From an uncultured Candidatus Nitrosopumilus sp. (GTDB lineage Archaea; Thermoproteota; Nitrososphaeria; Nitrososphaerales; Nitrosopumilaceae): a DNA stretch of 43,449 nucleotides. Of this stretch, positions 1 through 9,070 are shown one piece after another; within the stretch, counting starts at the first letter, position 1; each line of letters starts with the position of its first letter. A program made the position numbers and the translations under genes. The notes under the pieces were generated by a model, which was given only the letters and a program-made list of their open reading frames with translations, ran no database searches and was not told the origin of the DNA. The stretch covers positions 1 to 43,449 of the forward strand of contig CATOSM010000006.1 of assembly GCA_951812645.1 (NCBI GenBank), given 5' to 3'.

Positions 1-5
1 TGAAC

Positions 6-781
6 TTATCCTAAAACCCTCCAATACATCATGATGCATGCCAGATACACAAATCCAAGACGGTTGTCACAGTTCCCTTCGTATCTGACTGCCGTCCCGT
101 GAAGCCCGCACTTGAGCCAGGCAAGGAACCGCTCTACGACAAACCTTGTCTTGCCCTGATGCTTTTGATTCCTGTTTTGTGCAACGTTCCTTGAGTTCTT
201 TTTGTATGGAATGCAGCAGTCAATCCCATGGCATCCCAGATATCTTCTGATGCATGCCGCATCGTATCCCCTGTCGGCATACACAGATGATCTGCCGTAT
301 CAAATCATCATCTGCAGGTTCTGAGATGTCTTCTGACACATCAACGAATTTTGTACTGTCATGTACATTTGCAGGGCTGGCCCTGATTGGGATTGGCAGC
401 CCTGTCTACCGCAGCGTGTATTTTTGTGCCCAGGATCTTCCTGAACCCGTCATATCCTATTTTGTCCCCCCCTTTTGGCGGCAACTGACGATGAATCAAT
501 CGATATTTTTTGCAGGTTGATTTTCCCCTGTCTGTGTGCGGATTTGATTGAACTGGATAGAATCCTTTTCCATGTTCCCTTTTGCTGCAGCTCTGAGAAT
601 CTCAGATGCGCGGTGGGTTTTGAACCGTATCCGTCCGGCATGTCTGCCCACCTGCAACCGGTTGTTAGGACAGACAATATTCCGTTGATTGCATTTCTGT
701 CATTGCATCCTGGCCTGCCAGTTTTTGCAGATGTGATGCAATCGTGTTCCATTGAACGTATGACATCTCTTTGCGAATCAT
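6..781 (-). pseudogene. IS5-family transposase, multiply frameshifted remnant
   Basis: DDE transposase of the IS5 type, which would cut and join the ends of its insertion sequence. The N-terminal helix-turn-helix part (around TGRPGCNDRNAINGIL and GCRWADMP) reads in one frame at 450-752. The first catalytic Asp sits in KISIDSSSVAAKRGG. The second (YADRGYD) and the Glu (VVERFLAW) are in a different frame at 6-284. Between them, KIGYDGFRKILGTKIHAAVD and NVHDSTKFVDVSED occupy two further frames. At least four shifts are needed from the ATG at 781: near 730, at the C7 run 466-472, near 385 and near 290. The element cannot make an active enzyme by itself. Its left end leaves the window, and I saw no terminal inverted repeats. 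Confidence 0.85.
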
Positions 782-783
782 GA

Positions 784-1086
784 AGGATGCATCAGCAGGG
801 TCATTGTCAGATCCCGATTGTCACGAATTGTTTACAAAATGATCGGTTTTGGGATGAGTTGAATGTTTTAGTTAGAAAGAAAACCTAATGCACGTTGTGC
901 TGGGGATATAGTTAATGGGTAATTTTTAGGACCCACATGTAAATACAATCTATCAGGAATCCACTTTGGAGAATAACTATAGAGTTAGTTTCACTCGATA
1001 ATCATAATCTGTCTTTTTATGGATTAAGATAATAACATGATAAAAATATGAACTTGAGTATTTTTAGGCATGATTAAAGACATTGA
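784..1086. other. Intergenic stretch, no gene seen
   Basis: AT-rich spacer between the transposase remnant and the next leftward gene. All six frames are broken by frequent stops, and I see no tRNA-like fold. The outer end of the insertion sequence should lie near 785-840, but without the other end its inverted repeat cannot be recognised. Confidence 0.5.
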
Positions 1087-1479
1087 TCATGTTCTTGATT
1101 TTTTGAAAGTTAGTGGACTGAACAAATATGATGCTACAGCCAGTAGAATTATTCCTGCGAATCCAATATAATACGTCAACATGTTAAAATCTGAAGATTT
1201 TGAAATACAATTCTGAAGTTTTGTCTTGTTAAGTGAATCTAAAATTCCATCCACAATACAATAATCAGTAGTTGTTAAGATAAATGAAAAACCATACGCA
1301 GATACAGTAAGAATCAATCCGATCATTAACATAAAGAATCCAAGTTCTCCTCTTCTTTTCGTTTTAGATTGACCCTCAGTTGATGATTGAAAATTTTTCT
1401 TAAATGTGACATATAATCCAAAAGAAGTTACAAAAAAAATAATTGCAATCATAAGTGCAATAACAAGATTCAGAGTCAC
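1087..1479 (-). CDS. Small three-helix membrane protein, unknown function
   Basis: A 130-residue protein with three hydrophobic segments, at about residues 4-26, 47-69 and 102-121. A charged Lys/Arg-rich loop (residues 27-46) follows the first helix, and a short polar loop with two cysteines (C74, C91) lies between helices two and three. I recognise no family. The start is GTG at 1479; an in-frame ATG at 1452 is possible but would cut into the first helix. An AT-rich element (ATATTATAT near 1491-1499) lies upstream and may be its TATA box. It runs in the same direction as the upstream ATPase gene, 56 bp away. Within a defence-rich island a small membrane protein could be an effector, but nothing in the sequence proves that. 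Confidence 0.6.
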   Translation of the reverse strand: MTLNLVIALMIAIIFFVTSFGLYVTFKKNFQSSTEGQSKTKRRGELGFFMLMIGLILTVSAYGFSFILTTTDYCIVDGILDSLNKTKLQNCISKSSDFNMLTYYIGFAGIILLAVASYLFSPLTFKKSRT

Positions 1480-1535
1480 ACGTGCAAGTAATATTATATG
1501 AATAAAATATTTAGGTCACGCTGACGATTACCTTA

Positions 1536-3053
1536 CTAAATAAACATCAAAAATACAGATGTCGGTACAAAAAGATAGTCTTTTCTTTCATCTAGTTCAT
1601 TTTTAGATAAAACCAATCCACTTTTGACTCCAGTTGTATCTAAAAAGCTAGTTAATCCACCTAATTCTCTAGTATCTACTTTATTTCTAAATTTTACTTC
1701 TATAGGAAATTCAAATTTATCTTGCTGATATAAAACAAAATCAACTTCCCTATTTTTGTCATCTTTCCAAAACATTAACTGATTTCCATAATCAAACCCA
1801 TGCTTATTCTCAGACAGTGTAAATGCCCATCTAATCAGGTGGTCTGCTACTACTCCTTCAACAACACTACTTTTTCTAATCTCATCAGAAAGATATTCTT
1901 CAGCTAGTGAAAATGGGTCTTTTGAGCCTAACCAGGAGTTGAAAATATGAAGATAAAACGGGTCATGAAAATAGAATTTTTTATCTTTTGCAATTAACGG
2001 AATTTTCTTCTTTTCTCCATATCGTTGAATTATCGTAGTTACGAGCATTTCTTTGAGGGTTAATCCATAGTCTTGTGCTGTGGCCCACCCACTTAATTGA
2101 GCAGATTTTCTTAGATTGTCCCAATTTGTACTTGATCCATAGCTTTCAATTATTGCACTACAAAATTGCTGCAACAGTGTTTCTTTTTTCTTTAGTTCCT
2201 GCCAATCTCCCTTAATTCCATTTAGATATTCTGTATACAAATCTGCTTCAATATTATTGGTTTTTAATTTTTCATCTACCATTTTTGGTATTCCACCTGT
2301 TAACATGTACTCATATAGATAGTCATTTAGATCATCTAAATAATTGTCGTTTAATTCTTCAATATCTTTAGGTATTTCTTTTGCTACCATCTGTGAGAAT
2401 TTTTTTATTCTGTGAGTAGATGAAAGTAATTGATTCTCTGAAATGAATTTTGCCAAATCTTTGTCAGAAATACTAACAAATTCTACAAATTTCATAGGCA
2501 GAAGTATTTTATCATAAGGACCACTAGTGCGCCCTTTTCTTCCAGGTAACTTTTCAGTTTGATTCATTATTCTAGAGGCTTGAGAACCCGTTGCAAGGGT
2601 GGTACTGTTTTGGAATCTTTTATTGTCCACTAGCCATTTTATTGCATTTGCCCAATCGTTTACTACAGATATTTCATCTAGGAAAAAATAGGTTCTTTCA
2701 TTTGTTCTTTGCCGTTTGCTTAATCTTAAATATGCATCAATTACATCAACCAGTTCTTGTTTTGAAGTTATTAGATCAAATGAATAGTAGAAAATATTCC
2801 AAGGGTTAATTCCATTTTTTAAAAAATCTTGAATTTGTAATTTTATTAGAGTTGTCTTTCCAACTTGCCTCGGACCTCGCAGTGTATAAAATACTGAATT
2901 GTTTGCAGCATAATTGAATTGAATTTTATGTCTTAATCTTGAATCATATTTTATTTCAGAATTTTTCCATTCTTCTATCTTGTCATCTTTTTCAATACTC
3001 TTTGCTGATTTCCACCAGGGGTTTGCTTTTCTAATATCACTGTCTTTTACCAT
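1536..3053 (-). CDS. AAA+ ATPase with C-terminal DUF4143/PD-(D/E)xK-like domain
   Basis: Archaeal AAA_14/DUF4143-type ATPase of 505 residues. The Walker A motif GPRQVGKTT is at about residues 60-68 and Walker B YFFLDE at about 122-127. The C-terminal domain carries a nuclease-like core: D438 in REVDFVLY, then E452 and K454 in FPIEVKF. Such proteins are widespread in archaea and often sit in mobile or defence loci; their role is poorly known, with NTP-driven handling of DNA or a partner protein most often proposed. I place the start at ATG 3053, not TTG 3092, because a TATA box (TATATAAAG, 3075-3083 on this strand) lies 22-30 bp before that ATG, as expected for a leaderless archaeal mRNA. Three periodic repeats lie just upstream. 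Confidence 0.8.
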   Translation of the reverse strand: MVKDSDIRKANPWWKSAKSIEKDDKIEEWKNSEIKYDSRLRHKIQFNYAANNSVFYTLRGPRQVGKTTLIKLQIQDFLKNGINPWNIFYYSFDLITSKQELVDVIDAYLRLSKRQRTNERTYFFLDEISVVNDWANAIKWLVDNKRFQNSTTLATGSQASRIMNQTEKLPGRKGRTSGPYDKILLPMKFVEFVSISDKDLAKFISENQLLSSTHRIKKFSQMVAKEIPKDIEELNDNYLDDLNDYLYEYMLTGGIPKMVDEKLKTNNIEADLYTEYLNGIKGDWQELKKKETLLQQFCSAIIESYGSSTNWDNLRKSAQLSGWATAQDYGLTLKEMLVTTIIQRYGEKKKIPLIAKDKKFYFHDPFYLHIFNSWLGSKDPFSLAEEYLSDEIRKSSVVEGVVADHLIRWAFTLSENKHGFDYGNQLMFWKDDKNREVDFVLYQQDKFEFPIEVKFRNKVDTRELGGLTSFLDTTGVKSGLVLSKNELDERKDYLFVPTSVFLMFI

Positions 3054-3074
3054 GTTTTTTACACTGAGAACTTC

Positions 3075-3083
3075 TTTATATAG
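3075..3083 (-). promoter_or_regulatory. TATA box of the AAA ATPase gene
   Basis: TATATAAAG on the minus strand, centred about 26 bp before ATG 3053. This matches an archaeal TATA box driving a leaderless transcript and decides between the ATG and the longer TTG start. Confidence 0.55.
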
Positions 3084-3097
3084 TAGATCCAATTAAT

Positions 3098-3171
3098 TTA
3101 GAGTTTCTTTATAAAGAAATGATAGACTAGTTAGAGTTTCTTTATAAGTGAATTACATTACGCTTAGAGTT
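3098..3171. repeat. 33-bp tandem repeat in the ATPase promoter
   Basis: The 17-mer TTAGAGTTTCTTTATAA occurs at 3098-3114 and again at 3131-3147. A third partial copy, TTAGAGTT, begins at 3164. The period is exactly 33 bp, about three helical turns. A looser fourth copy (GAGAACTTCTTTATATA, 3065-3081) overlaps the TATA box at the same phase. The layout suggests repeated operator sites for a regulator, or a promoter region grown by tandem duplication. Confidence 0.6.
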
Positions 3172-3547
3172 CGAACATGTATTCACATCTACTAGATTAT
3201 AGCTCAAAATATCTCAAAACCTACTCCTAATATAGAAAATAAGATTACCTAGTTTGAAAATTTTACACAATCTACAGCATAATCACGGTTTTTGTTTATT
3301 AGAAGTATATGGTGGTGTAAATCAAAAATTTTAAAAAATTCCCCTTAAGGGCATTTTTTATTGGTTCAATTCTCAACAAATTTGAATTTATTCAAAAATT
3401 AACTAGTAACAATCTAAAAATTCATCTGACACACCATAACCCTAATTGATTCATGATTTAGGCAAATCATATGAAAGATTTTCAAATTTTTAGCATTTAA
3501 GAAATATTCAAACTAAAATTAATTAACATTCAAAAAAATTAAAAACT
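3172..3547. other. Intergenic AT-rich region with a palindrome
   Basis: No coding frame is visible between the two divergent genes. The only clear structure is the palindrome CCCTTAAGGG at 3342-3351, flanked by an A-run on the left and a T-run on the right. It could fold into a short hairpin followed by U residues in either direction. The last 30 bp before 3548 are A/T only and probably hold the promoter of the HEPN gene (AATTAATTAAC near 3518-3528). Confidence 0.4.
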
Positions 3548-4855
3548 GTGAAATTAACAGAATCATTTACAAAAATAGGAGAATTTTTTATTGAAGATGA
3601 AGGCTATCGAGGGATATTATCATATGATCCAAAAAATGGACTTTTTCTAAATTTAAAAAATTTACCATTTACACATGACAACAAATCTTTTCCACTAATG
3701 GCAAGAATAATTGATGGGAAGCCCTATTCCTGTACATTGCTTAATCTATATCCGCAGAAAAATACGTTTAGTGGAAATCCTGATGGCATGACAAGAACTT
3801 CATACACAGTTCAAGCTATGTTGGGAGAAAAAATAATAACAGAACAAGGAGACTTGTTATTTAACAAGGTTCGATTCATTTATTCTAATTTTCGTGAGTG
3901 GTTAAACAAACCAACCGTGTTTGCTAATTTGACTTATGATGACACAAAAGATGATAACATTCAATTGAAAAAATTTCCCAATATCACAGGTTCATTGAAT
4001 GAGTCCTTTGATTTTGAGATAAAAATCAGGAATACCGGTTCCTTTGGCAGTGTGAGTGGAGATTTTGACATTTCATTAGAACAAAGCGTTACCTTTGGAA
4101 TCATTGGTAAAAATGAAAAGACATTCCCACTTGCAGAATATCTAAAATTGAATAAAGTTATCAAATATTTTTTTATGTTTTTACAAGGCAGGTATGTTGA
4201 AGAAGAAAACATCTTCTGTGAGATGAAAGAGGATGATAAACGTGCTTATGAACATTCATTAGAGCTTTTCTTATTTCAAAGACGATTAAAACAGGCAACA
4301 AAACTTGGCACTGGTGAGCGTTTTTCTTATCCTTACAATCCATTCATCTTTGAGAGAATCTTGCAAAATTGGATTAAAAAATATGAAGAAATGCCTGATT
4401 TTTTTGACAAGTTTTTTGAAAACTGGATTAAGGAAGATCTTTCTCCAATAAAACAATTTGAAAATCTTTATGGTGCTTTAATTTCGTATTACAATTATAA
4501 TTTTGATGAAACAGTAATACCTGAAGAAGATTACAAAATATTTTTCAATACTATGAAAAAGCAATTAGAAACTAAAGAACAACAAAACTTTGCTGAAAGA
4601 TTTCGACCGTTAAGAAATAAACTAAGTTTGAGACTTCAACTTAGTAAGATCTTTGAGAAATTAGAATATCTAAAAAATGAAGAAAAAAGGAAACATTATG
4701 TTGGAATGGTGGTGGATCTGAGAAATCGAATCCAACATGCAACAGAAAATATCAGTCCTGAACTTTTACGAGATTCATCTAATATGACACATAATCTAAA
4801 TTCATTTACATCTGGTTTGATTTTACATGAAATTGAATATAACAAAAAAGATTGA
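3548..4855 (+). CDS. ApeA-like HEPN-domain anti-phage ribonuclease
   Basis: A 435-residue protein resembling ApeA, an abortive-infection protein with an N-terminal beta-rich domain and a C-terminal HEPN RNase domain. The N-terminus (GEFFIEDEGYRGILSYDP) matches the general pattern of the ApeA N-terminal domain: a glycine-led strand, then a GxLxY-type strand. The C-terminal helices carry the HEPN active-site motif R392-N393-x3-H397 in LRNRIQHAT, where Arg and His are expected to cut RNA. The family is proposed to degrade cellular RNA on infection; the target here is unknown. The start is GTG at 3548, with an AT-rich box about 25 bp upstream. It is a single gene with no partner in close spacing, and its base composition is AT-rich like the rest of the island. 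Confidence 0.7.
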   Translation: MKLTESFTKIGEFFIEDEGYRGILSYDPKNGLFLNLKNLPFTHDNKSFPLMARIIDGKPYSCTLLNLYPQKNTFSGNPDGMTRTSYTVQAMLGEKIITEQGDLLFNKVRFIYSNFREWLNKPTVFANLTYDDTKDDNIQLKKFPNITGSLNESFDFEIKIRNTGSFGSVSGDFDISLEQSVTFGIIGKNEKTFPLAEYLKLNKVIKYFFMFLQGRYVEEENIFCEMKEDDKRAYEHSLELFLFQRRLKQATKLGTGERFSYPYNPFIFERILQNWIKKYEEMPDFFDKFFENWIKEDLSPIKQFENLYGALISYYNYNFDETVIPEEDYKIFFNTMKKQLETKEQQNFAERFRPLRNKLSLRLQLSKIFEKLEYLKNEEKRKHYVGMVVDLRNRIQHATENISPELLRDSSNMTHNLNSFTSGLILHEIEYNKKD

Positions 4856-4858
4856 TAA

Positions 4859-5156
4859 AGCAAAAAATGAATGAAAACACAGTTACTTTTTCAATTTTTT
4901 AGACTAAACATGGAAGGTGGTGTCTGTGTTTCGATAACATTTAGTTAGATTAGTTGAATTTTCAGTAAGCCAAGAAAATCAAGACACTAAGCAAAAAGAC
5001 GCAAAACAGCTAAAAACCTGAAACTTGCCAATTTACGAATTAGAATTGACTATTTTCAACCCTTTGATAGTGAAATTTCTTGAATTTGTTAATTTTGAAA
5101 TTACTCTCAATAAAATACCGATCAAGTTATGTGATCTATGATGGATCAGTTAAAAC
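4859..5156. other. Intergenic region, no gene seen
   Basis: Nearly 300 bp with no sustained frame on either strand and no recognisable RNA gene. The region ends at the TATA box of the next operon. Confidence 0.45.
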
Positions 5157-5194
5157 TTTATATATAGAACATATAATATGTTCTATAGTAGAAC
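5157..5194 (+). promoter_or_regulatory. TATA box and three-half-site operator of the defence-type operon
   Basis: TTTATATATA at 5157-5166 fits an archaeal TATA box. It is followed by three copies of a hexamer in alternating orientation: TAGAAC 5165-5170, GTTCTA 5180-5185 and TAGAAC 5189-5194. The first pair forms a perfect 25-bp palindrome (5163-5187), and the second pair forms GTTCTA-N3-TAGAAC. The sites cover the predicted transcription start at about 5187. A dimeric repressor bound here would block the promoter; the first gene of the operon, a zinc-ribbon/winged-helix protein, is a natural candidate (inference). Confidence 0.65.
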
Positions 5195-5198
5195 AGAT

Positions 5199-6083
5199 AT
5201 GATGATCGATAACCTCAAAAACAAGACTACAAGTTATGATGGTGTGAGGACATCTTCAAATCGTATCTGTAAAGGAAAATGTGTTCATTATAAGGCAAAA
5301 AGACCTGCTAATGGAAGTAGATATGCATCTGGTCAAGTTAGATGTCAAACCTGTGAAATCTATCTCACTCCAGAAGGGGTAAAAGAAAATCGTTTTTGTA
5401 AGTGCTGTAACTTTAGAGTAAGAACAAAACCACGCAATAGTCTGTATAAAGAAAAATATCAAGAAAACGTTAGAAATTTACCTGAACCTGAAATTAAACG
5501 AGTATCTGAAAATAATGGTTTTGGGTTGGAAGAACCAACTAAGGAACAAATTAAAAATGAATCCAAAATAGGGAAAAAATCTACTCCGGTATATGAAAAA
5601 ACAAATGAATCGCTTAAAACATACTATGAATTGAAAGAATTTCTAAATTTTACTTTGAAATTACAAACAAATCATCAATTAGTGATGTTAAAAGAATTAT
5701 TAGAACATGGCAGATTACATAAAGGTGAAATTGCAGAATCGCTCACATATTTTAATAATAAAGATTCATCAAACATTGATGCAGTAAAACAATTTTTTAG
5801 TGCTCCGGTATTTGATATCCTTCTAAAACATGAACTAGTTACTATAGATGTCTCTTCAAATTATCCTCACATCTCATATTTCTCCTTAAACGTAAAACTA
5901 ACAGACAATCAAAAATTTGCATTGTTAGAAGATCTTTCCAACAGATTAATGGAATACAATACGGCACATAATATTCCTGAAAATGAATTTCCCAAAGCAA
6001 ACAATATGAGAAATATAAACTGGGACATATCTGATAAAAATTTACTAAAATACAAATCAAAAATTTCTGAGGATGCATCATGA
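5199..6083 (+). CDS. Zinc-ribbon protein with winged-helix-like C-terminal half
   Basis: First gene of the operon. Counting from the upstream ATG at 5178, cysteines 31, 35, 56, 59, 74, 76 and 77 form a zinc-ribbon block ([12 protein letters not shown], then [15 protein letters not shown]), a pattern I associate with thaumarchaeal conserved proteins. After a charged linker, residues 150-290 look helical. [20 protein letters not shown] resembles the first helices of a winged-helix fold, and NAHNIPEN-type text near the end ([17 protein letters not shown]) looks like a conserved tail. I prefer ATG 5199 over ATG 5178 because the TATA box predicts transcription starting near 5187. The stop overlaps the HNH start as ATGA (6080). 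Likely roles are DNA binding or autoregulation; the function is unproven. Confidence 0.65.
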   Translation: MMIDNLKNKTTSYDGVRTSSNRICKGKCVHYKAKRPANGSRYASGQVRCQTCEIYLTPEGVKENRFCKCCNFRVRTKPRNSLYKEKYQENVRNLPEPEIKRVSENNGFGLEEPTKEQIKNESKIGKKSTPVYEKTNESLKTYYELKEFLNFTLKLQTNHQLVMLKELLEHGRLHKGEIAESLTYFNNKDSSNIDAVKQFFSAPVFDILLKHELVTIDVSSNYPHISYFSLNVKLTDNQKFALLEDLSNRLMEYNTAHNIPENEFPKANNMRNINWDISDKNLLKYKSKISEDAS

Positions 6084-6298
6084 AATTAGATACAAGAAGA
6101 AAAATATTTGTACAAAATTCAAAATGTACGCATTGTGGTTCAACATCTAACCTACAAATTGATCACATTTATCCAAAATCTAAAGGAGGATCTGATGTCA
6201 AAGGGAATCTTCAGGTTCTTTGCTCCAAATGTAATTTAAAAAAAGGGAGTAAGTTTACATCTAGTTTTTCGCATTATAGGGGAGATTATCATGATTAA
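6080..6298 (+). CDS. HNH endonuclease
   Basis: A 72-residue HNH nuclease. C16-x2-C19 and C48-x2-C51 form the structural zinc site. The catalytic core is D28-H29 in [14 protein letters not shown]43 in GNLQVLC, and N52 in CNLKKGS, all consistent with metal-dependent DNA cleavage. The protein is little more than the nuclease module, so target choice probably comes from a partner. Its start overlaps the preceding stop (ATGA) and its stop lies 8 bp inside the next gene, which indicates translational coupling. It could act as a DNA nicking or cutting subunit of the operon's complex. Family call is firm; role is inferred from context. Confidence 0.85.
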   Translation: MKLDTRRKIFVQNSKCTHCGSTSNLQIDHIYPKSKGGSDVKGNLQVLCSKCNLKKGSKFTSSFSHYRGDYHD

Positions 6299-7529
6299 TG
6301 AAAATCAAAATACGTCATATATGGATAAAAAACAGAAAAATGATATTCAGAGATTAAAACAACTTCAGAGCATTAAATCCGAAATTTTGGTGGATAGGGT
6401 TCTTCAAAAACAAGATAGGCTGAGATATTTCTATCTTAATGAAATTGCATTAGATCAAATCAAAATAGAACAAAAAATTGTTGTGCGCGAAAAAGACCTT
6501 AGTTTACTCAAAAGATTAGAGCCTCAAATTAATGCTGAGGGTCTGATTGAACCATTAACCGTTGAGGATTTGGGAAATAATCAGTTCCTTTTACTTGCTG
6601 GTCAACATCGTTATCATGTTTTACGTGAACTTGGGATTGAGAAAGCTCCTGCAAAAATATACTTGGATTTGGAACCTGGTGAGCGTTTAACATTAGGATA
6701 TATGTCAAATGAGGCACGAAAAGACCCTCCAGCTGGTAGAAGGTATGGATCATTGAATGATCAATTCAATGAAATTAAAACAAAATTGCAACAAGAACTC
6801 AAGAGACCTCCTTCTGAATTTGAAATAATTACTGACATGTACATGGCAAGAAACTTGAACAATAAAGAGAAATTACAAAAATTAAAAACTAAAGAGATTC
6901 TTGTTGGAATCTTACTTGATAACATTAAGGATAATCCTGATTCCTTAGTTAACAAATTCAAATTCATTTCCGATGCACAGGTCCCTAAAACCAAGATAGT
7001 GAATTTGGTTGAGAAATTCAAACTCAAACAAGGAAACCTCGAATTTCCATTACTGACTTCTAAAAATGCATTTTATGGTTTAACTCATTTAATCCGAACC
7101 ACTCCTGTATCAAATGAAGAAATGAAACTTGATAGGGATTACAGACATTTAGAACTACAAAATGTTACTGCTTTCTTAGATTTACTAATAACATCTCACA
7201 TTAAACCCTGGATGGAATCGGGAAATTCTACAAACATTGATGCTTCAATGAATCTTTGTAAACGACACATCTTCGAAACTTTGTGCAAGTTAATTGCAAA
7301 CCGATTGCGCGATCGCGATTTTGATATTACCTCAAAAGATGGCAAGAAGGCACCCCTCTATACTAACAAGAAAATTCTTTGGAAGCAACTGTTTGAAGAT
7401 ATTGAATACTTTTTCAATCCTGACTTTCTAAACAACCCAATTATTTCTCAAGAAAGAAGTTTAAGTCATCTTTGGGACAGATGTGAATATTATGTGATTA
7501 CAAGACCTGGGAGGCTACCTGGCTTTTGA
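6291..7529 (+). CDS. ParB/Srx-fold domain protein
   Basis: 412 residues. The region at about 47-125 is a ParB N-terminal-type domain: [14 protein letters not shown], then the signature [25 protein letters not shown] stretch (about 103-123), where GxHRYxxLRELG replaces the classical GERRxRAA box. ParB-fold proteins bind DNA and nucleotides, and relatives occur as nucleases or switch proteins in restriction and DNA-modification loci as well as in plasmid partition. No ParA-type ATPase is adjacent, so a partition role is not suggested. The remaining 290 residues are helical, unrecognised, and rich in Lys and Asn. AGGGGAG at 6278-6284 is a good ribosome-binding site for ATG 6291. The stop overlaps the next TTG start. 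Confidence 0.75.
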   Translation: MINENQNTSYMDKKQKNDIQRLKQLQSIKSEILVDRVLQKQDRLRYFYLNEIALDQIKIEQKIVVREKDLSLLKRLEPQINAEGLIEPLTVEDLGNNQFLLLAGQHRYHVLRELGIEKAPAKIYLDLEPGERLTLGYMSNEARKDPPAGRRYGSLNDQFNEIKTKLQQELKRPPSEFEIITDMYMARNLNNKEKLQKLKTKEILVGILLDNIKDNPDSLVNKFKFISDAQVPKTKIVNLVEKFKLKQGNLEFPLLTSKNAFYGLTHLIRTTPVSNEEMKLDRDYRHLELQNVTAFLDLLITSHIKPWMESGNSTNIDASMNLCKRHIFETLCKLIANRLRDRDFDITSKDGKKAPLYTNKKILWKQLFEDIEYFFNPDFLNNPIISQERSLSHLWDRCEYYVITRPGRLPGF

Positions 7530-9070
7530 CTTTGAATGCAAAATCTCTGCCTGTTGATAGGGTTCATGCCCTGGAAGATCTTTTGGACATGTATCATTTC
7601 AGGGATGAAGAGGTTTTGTTATGCGAAGCCTTTGCAAACGCCGTGGATGTTTTTTTGGAAGACAATATCAAAAGCCCAAAAATAGAGATAACTCTAGAAA
7701 GAACAAATTCAGATGTAGGATACATCAATTTTCACAATAATGGTACCCCAATGACACGAAAACAATTTAACAAATATCATGTAATTGCTGGTTCATATAA
7801 GAAAAAAGGAGGGGGAATAGGTTTTGCAGGAGTAGGCGCTAAAGTTTTTCTTGCATCTAAAATTGGCGGCGAAATTATCACAATCACTGGTAAAGATAAT
7901 GTCGATTTTATGGCATCAAAAATGTTTAGAACTGAAAATGATGTAAAATTTACAGAAATTGAAAATCTTTCAGAGATTTTTCCAGATAAAAAATACAAAC
8001 ATCAATACGGAACGACATATCGAGTTCGAGTTAATTTACATGGATATAGGTATTTTAAAGAAAGATTAGAAGATGTCATTAGATTTTGGTGGAATTTTTC
8101 TTTATTGAAAAAACAATTCGATATTTTTGTTGATGGGGAAAAAATTGAACCGTTTGATCCTAAAGAAAGATTTCGTAAATCATTTACATGGAAAAAGCAT
8201 AAGATAGACTGTTATTGTTGGGTTTCTAGAGAAGATATCCCTCCAGAACGTCGTCATATTGTATATGCTGTACATGGAAAGCGAATTATGAATGAAGTAA
8301 TATCTCAACCTATTCGTCTTAAAGAGGGATATTTCAACAAAGTTTGTTGTTTAATTGACGTTAGTCATATCGCAAAACACATTCGAACTGATAAAGAAAG
8401 TTTTGCTGGAAATTGGGAAACAAATCAAACTAGGCAGGCAGCACAAAAATTCTTTGTTCAATTTCTCACGGAGCAAGGATTACTTGGCAGAGACATTTCC
8501 AAACCACAAACAGCAGAAATTGTCAATGAAATGACCAAGGAACTCGACAGATTGCTAAAAACCAAAGAATTTCGTGATCTAAATCCTTTTTTGGCGCCTA
8601 GAAAACGTATGATACCAATGCCTGACAAAGATGGGGATATTCCATTAAGCGGTGTTGAGGGAGAAGGACTAGCAGGTGGAAATGGGTCAAGTGAGGATAG
8701 CGCCATTAATTTAGGACATGGCGACGGTAAATTTTTTGTAGAAGATCCAGATGGCGATAAACCAGGAAAACAGGTTGAAAGAAAATCTAAAGGTATTCGA
8801 ATAATTCCTACTGACGAATATCCTGATGAAAAAGAAGAAGCCTGGGTAGATCTTAATCGAGGTGCTGTTTGCATTAATGTTTTACATCCATTCTATGTTA
8901 AGATGCAAGAATCAGATAGCAGATTTGGAAAATTTGAAAAATTTAACATCAATCGTCTGCTGATTGAAGCGTTAATCAAATTTAAAAACAATGAACTTAA
9001 AGAAAATTGGGATCCGGAAAAAACATTAAACACATATCGTGATTTGCTACATAAAACATGGGAGGTATAA
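7526..9070 (+). CDS. GHKL (HSP90/MutL/MORC-type) ATPase
   Basis: 514 residues with a Bergerat-fold ATPase domain at the N-terminus. The N box is E34-A-F-A-N38-A-V-D41, with E34 the probable general base and N38 the Mg ligand. The G1 loop is HNNGTPM (70-76) and the G2 loop GIGFAGVGAKVF (97-108), which closes over ATP. The family's usual DxGxG Asp is Asn71 here. The rest (RMIPMPDKDGD, then an acidic Gly-rich linker near 375-415, then AVCINVLHPFY) is conserved-looking but unrecognised. Such proteins dimerise on ATP binding and clamp DNA. The TTG start overlaps the preceding stop as TTGA. An ATPase next to an SNF2-Mrr protein recalls the prokaryotic MORC clusters described by Iyer, Abhiman and Aravind (2008). 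Confidence 0.8.
   Translation: MTLNAKSLPVDRVHALEDLLDMYHFRDEEVLLCEAFANAVDVFLEDNIKSPKIEITLERTNSDVGYINFHNNGTPMTRKQFNKYHVIAGSYKKKGGGIGFAGVGAKVFLASKIGGEIITITGKDNVDFMASKMFRTENDVKFTEIENLSEIFPDKKYKHQYGTTYRVRVNLHGYRYFKERLEDVIRFWWNFSLLKKQFDIFVDGEKIEPFDPKERFRKSFTWKKHKIDCYCWVSREDIPPERRHIVYAVHGKRIMNEVISQPIRLKEGYFNKVCCLIDVSHIAKHIRTDKESFAGNWETNQTRQAAQKFFVQFLTEQGLLGRDISKPQTAEIVNEMTKELDRLLKTKEFRDLNPFLAPRKRMIPMPDKDGDIPLSGVEGEGLAGGNGSSEDSAINLGHGDGKFFVEDPDGDKPGKQVERKSKGIRIIPTDEYPDEKEEAWVDLNRGAVCINVLHPFYVKMQESDSRFGKFEKFNINRLLIEALIKFKNNELKENWDPEKTLNTYRDLLHKTWEV

Noticed and set aside
3098..3171. 33-bp tandem repeats as a mini-CRISPR
   Set aside because: The units are contiguous with no separate spacer, and only two and a half copies exist. 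A promoter role fits better.
3342..3360. CCCTTAAGGG hairpin plus T-run as a bacterial-type terminator
   Set aside because: The stem is only 5 bp and the site is upstream of both flanking genes, so it cannot end either transcript. It was kept only as a palindrome note.
6291..7529. ParB as part of a plasmid partition system
   Set aside because: No Walker-type ParA gene is adjacent and no parS-like repeats are visible. The neighbours are nucleases and ATPases of other kinds.
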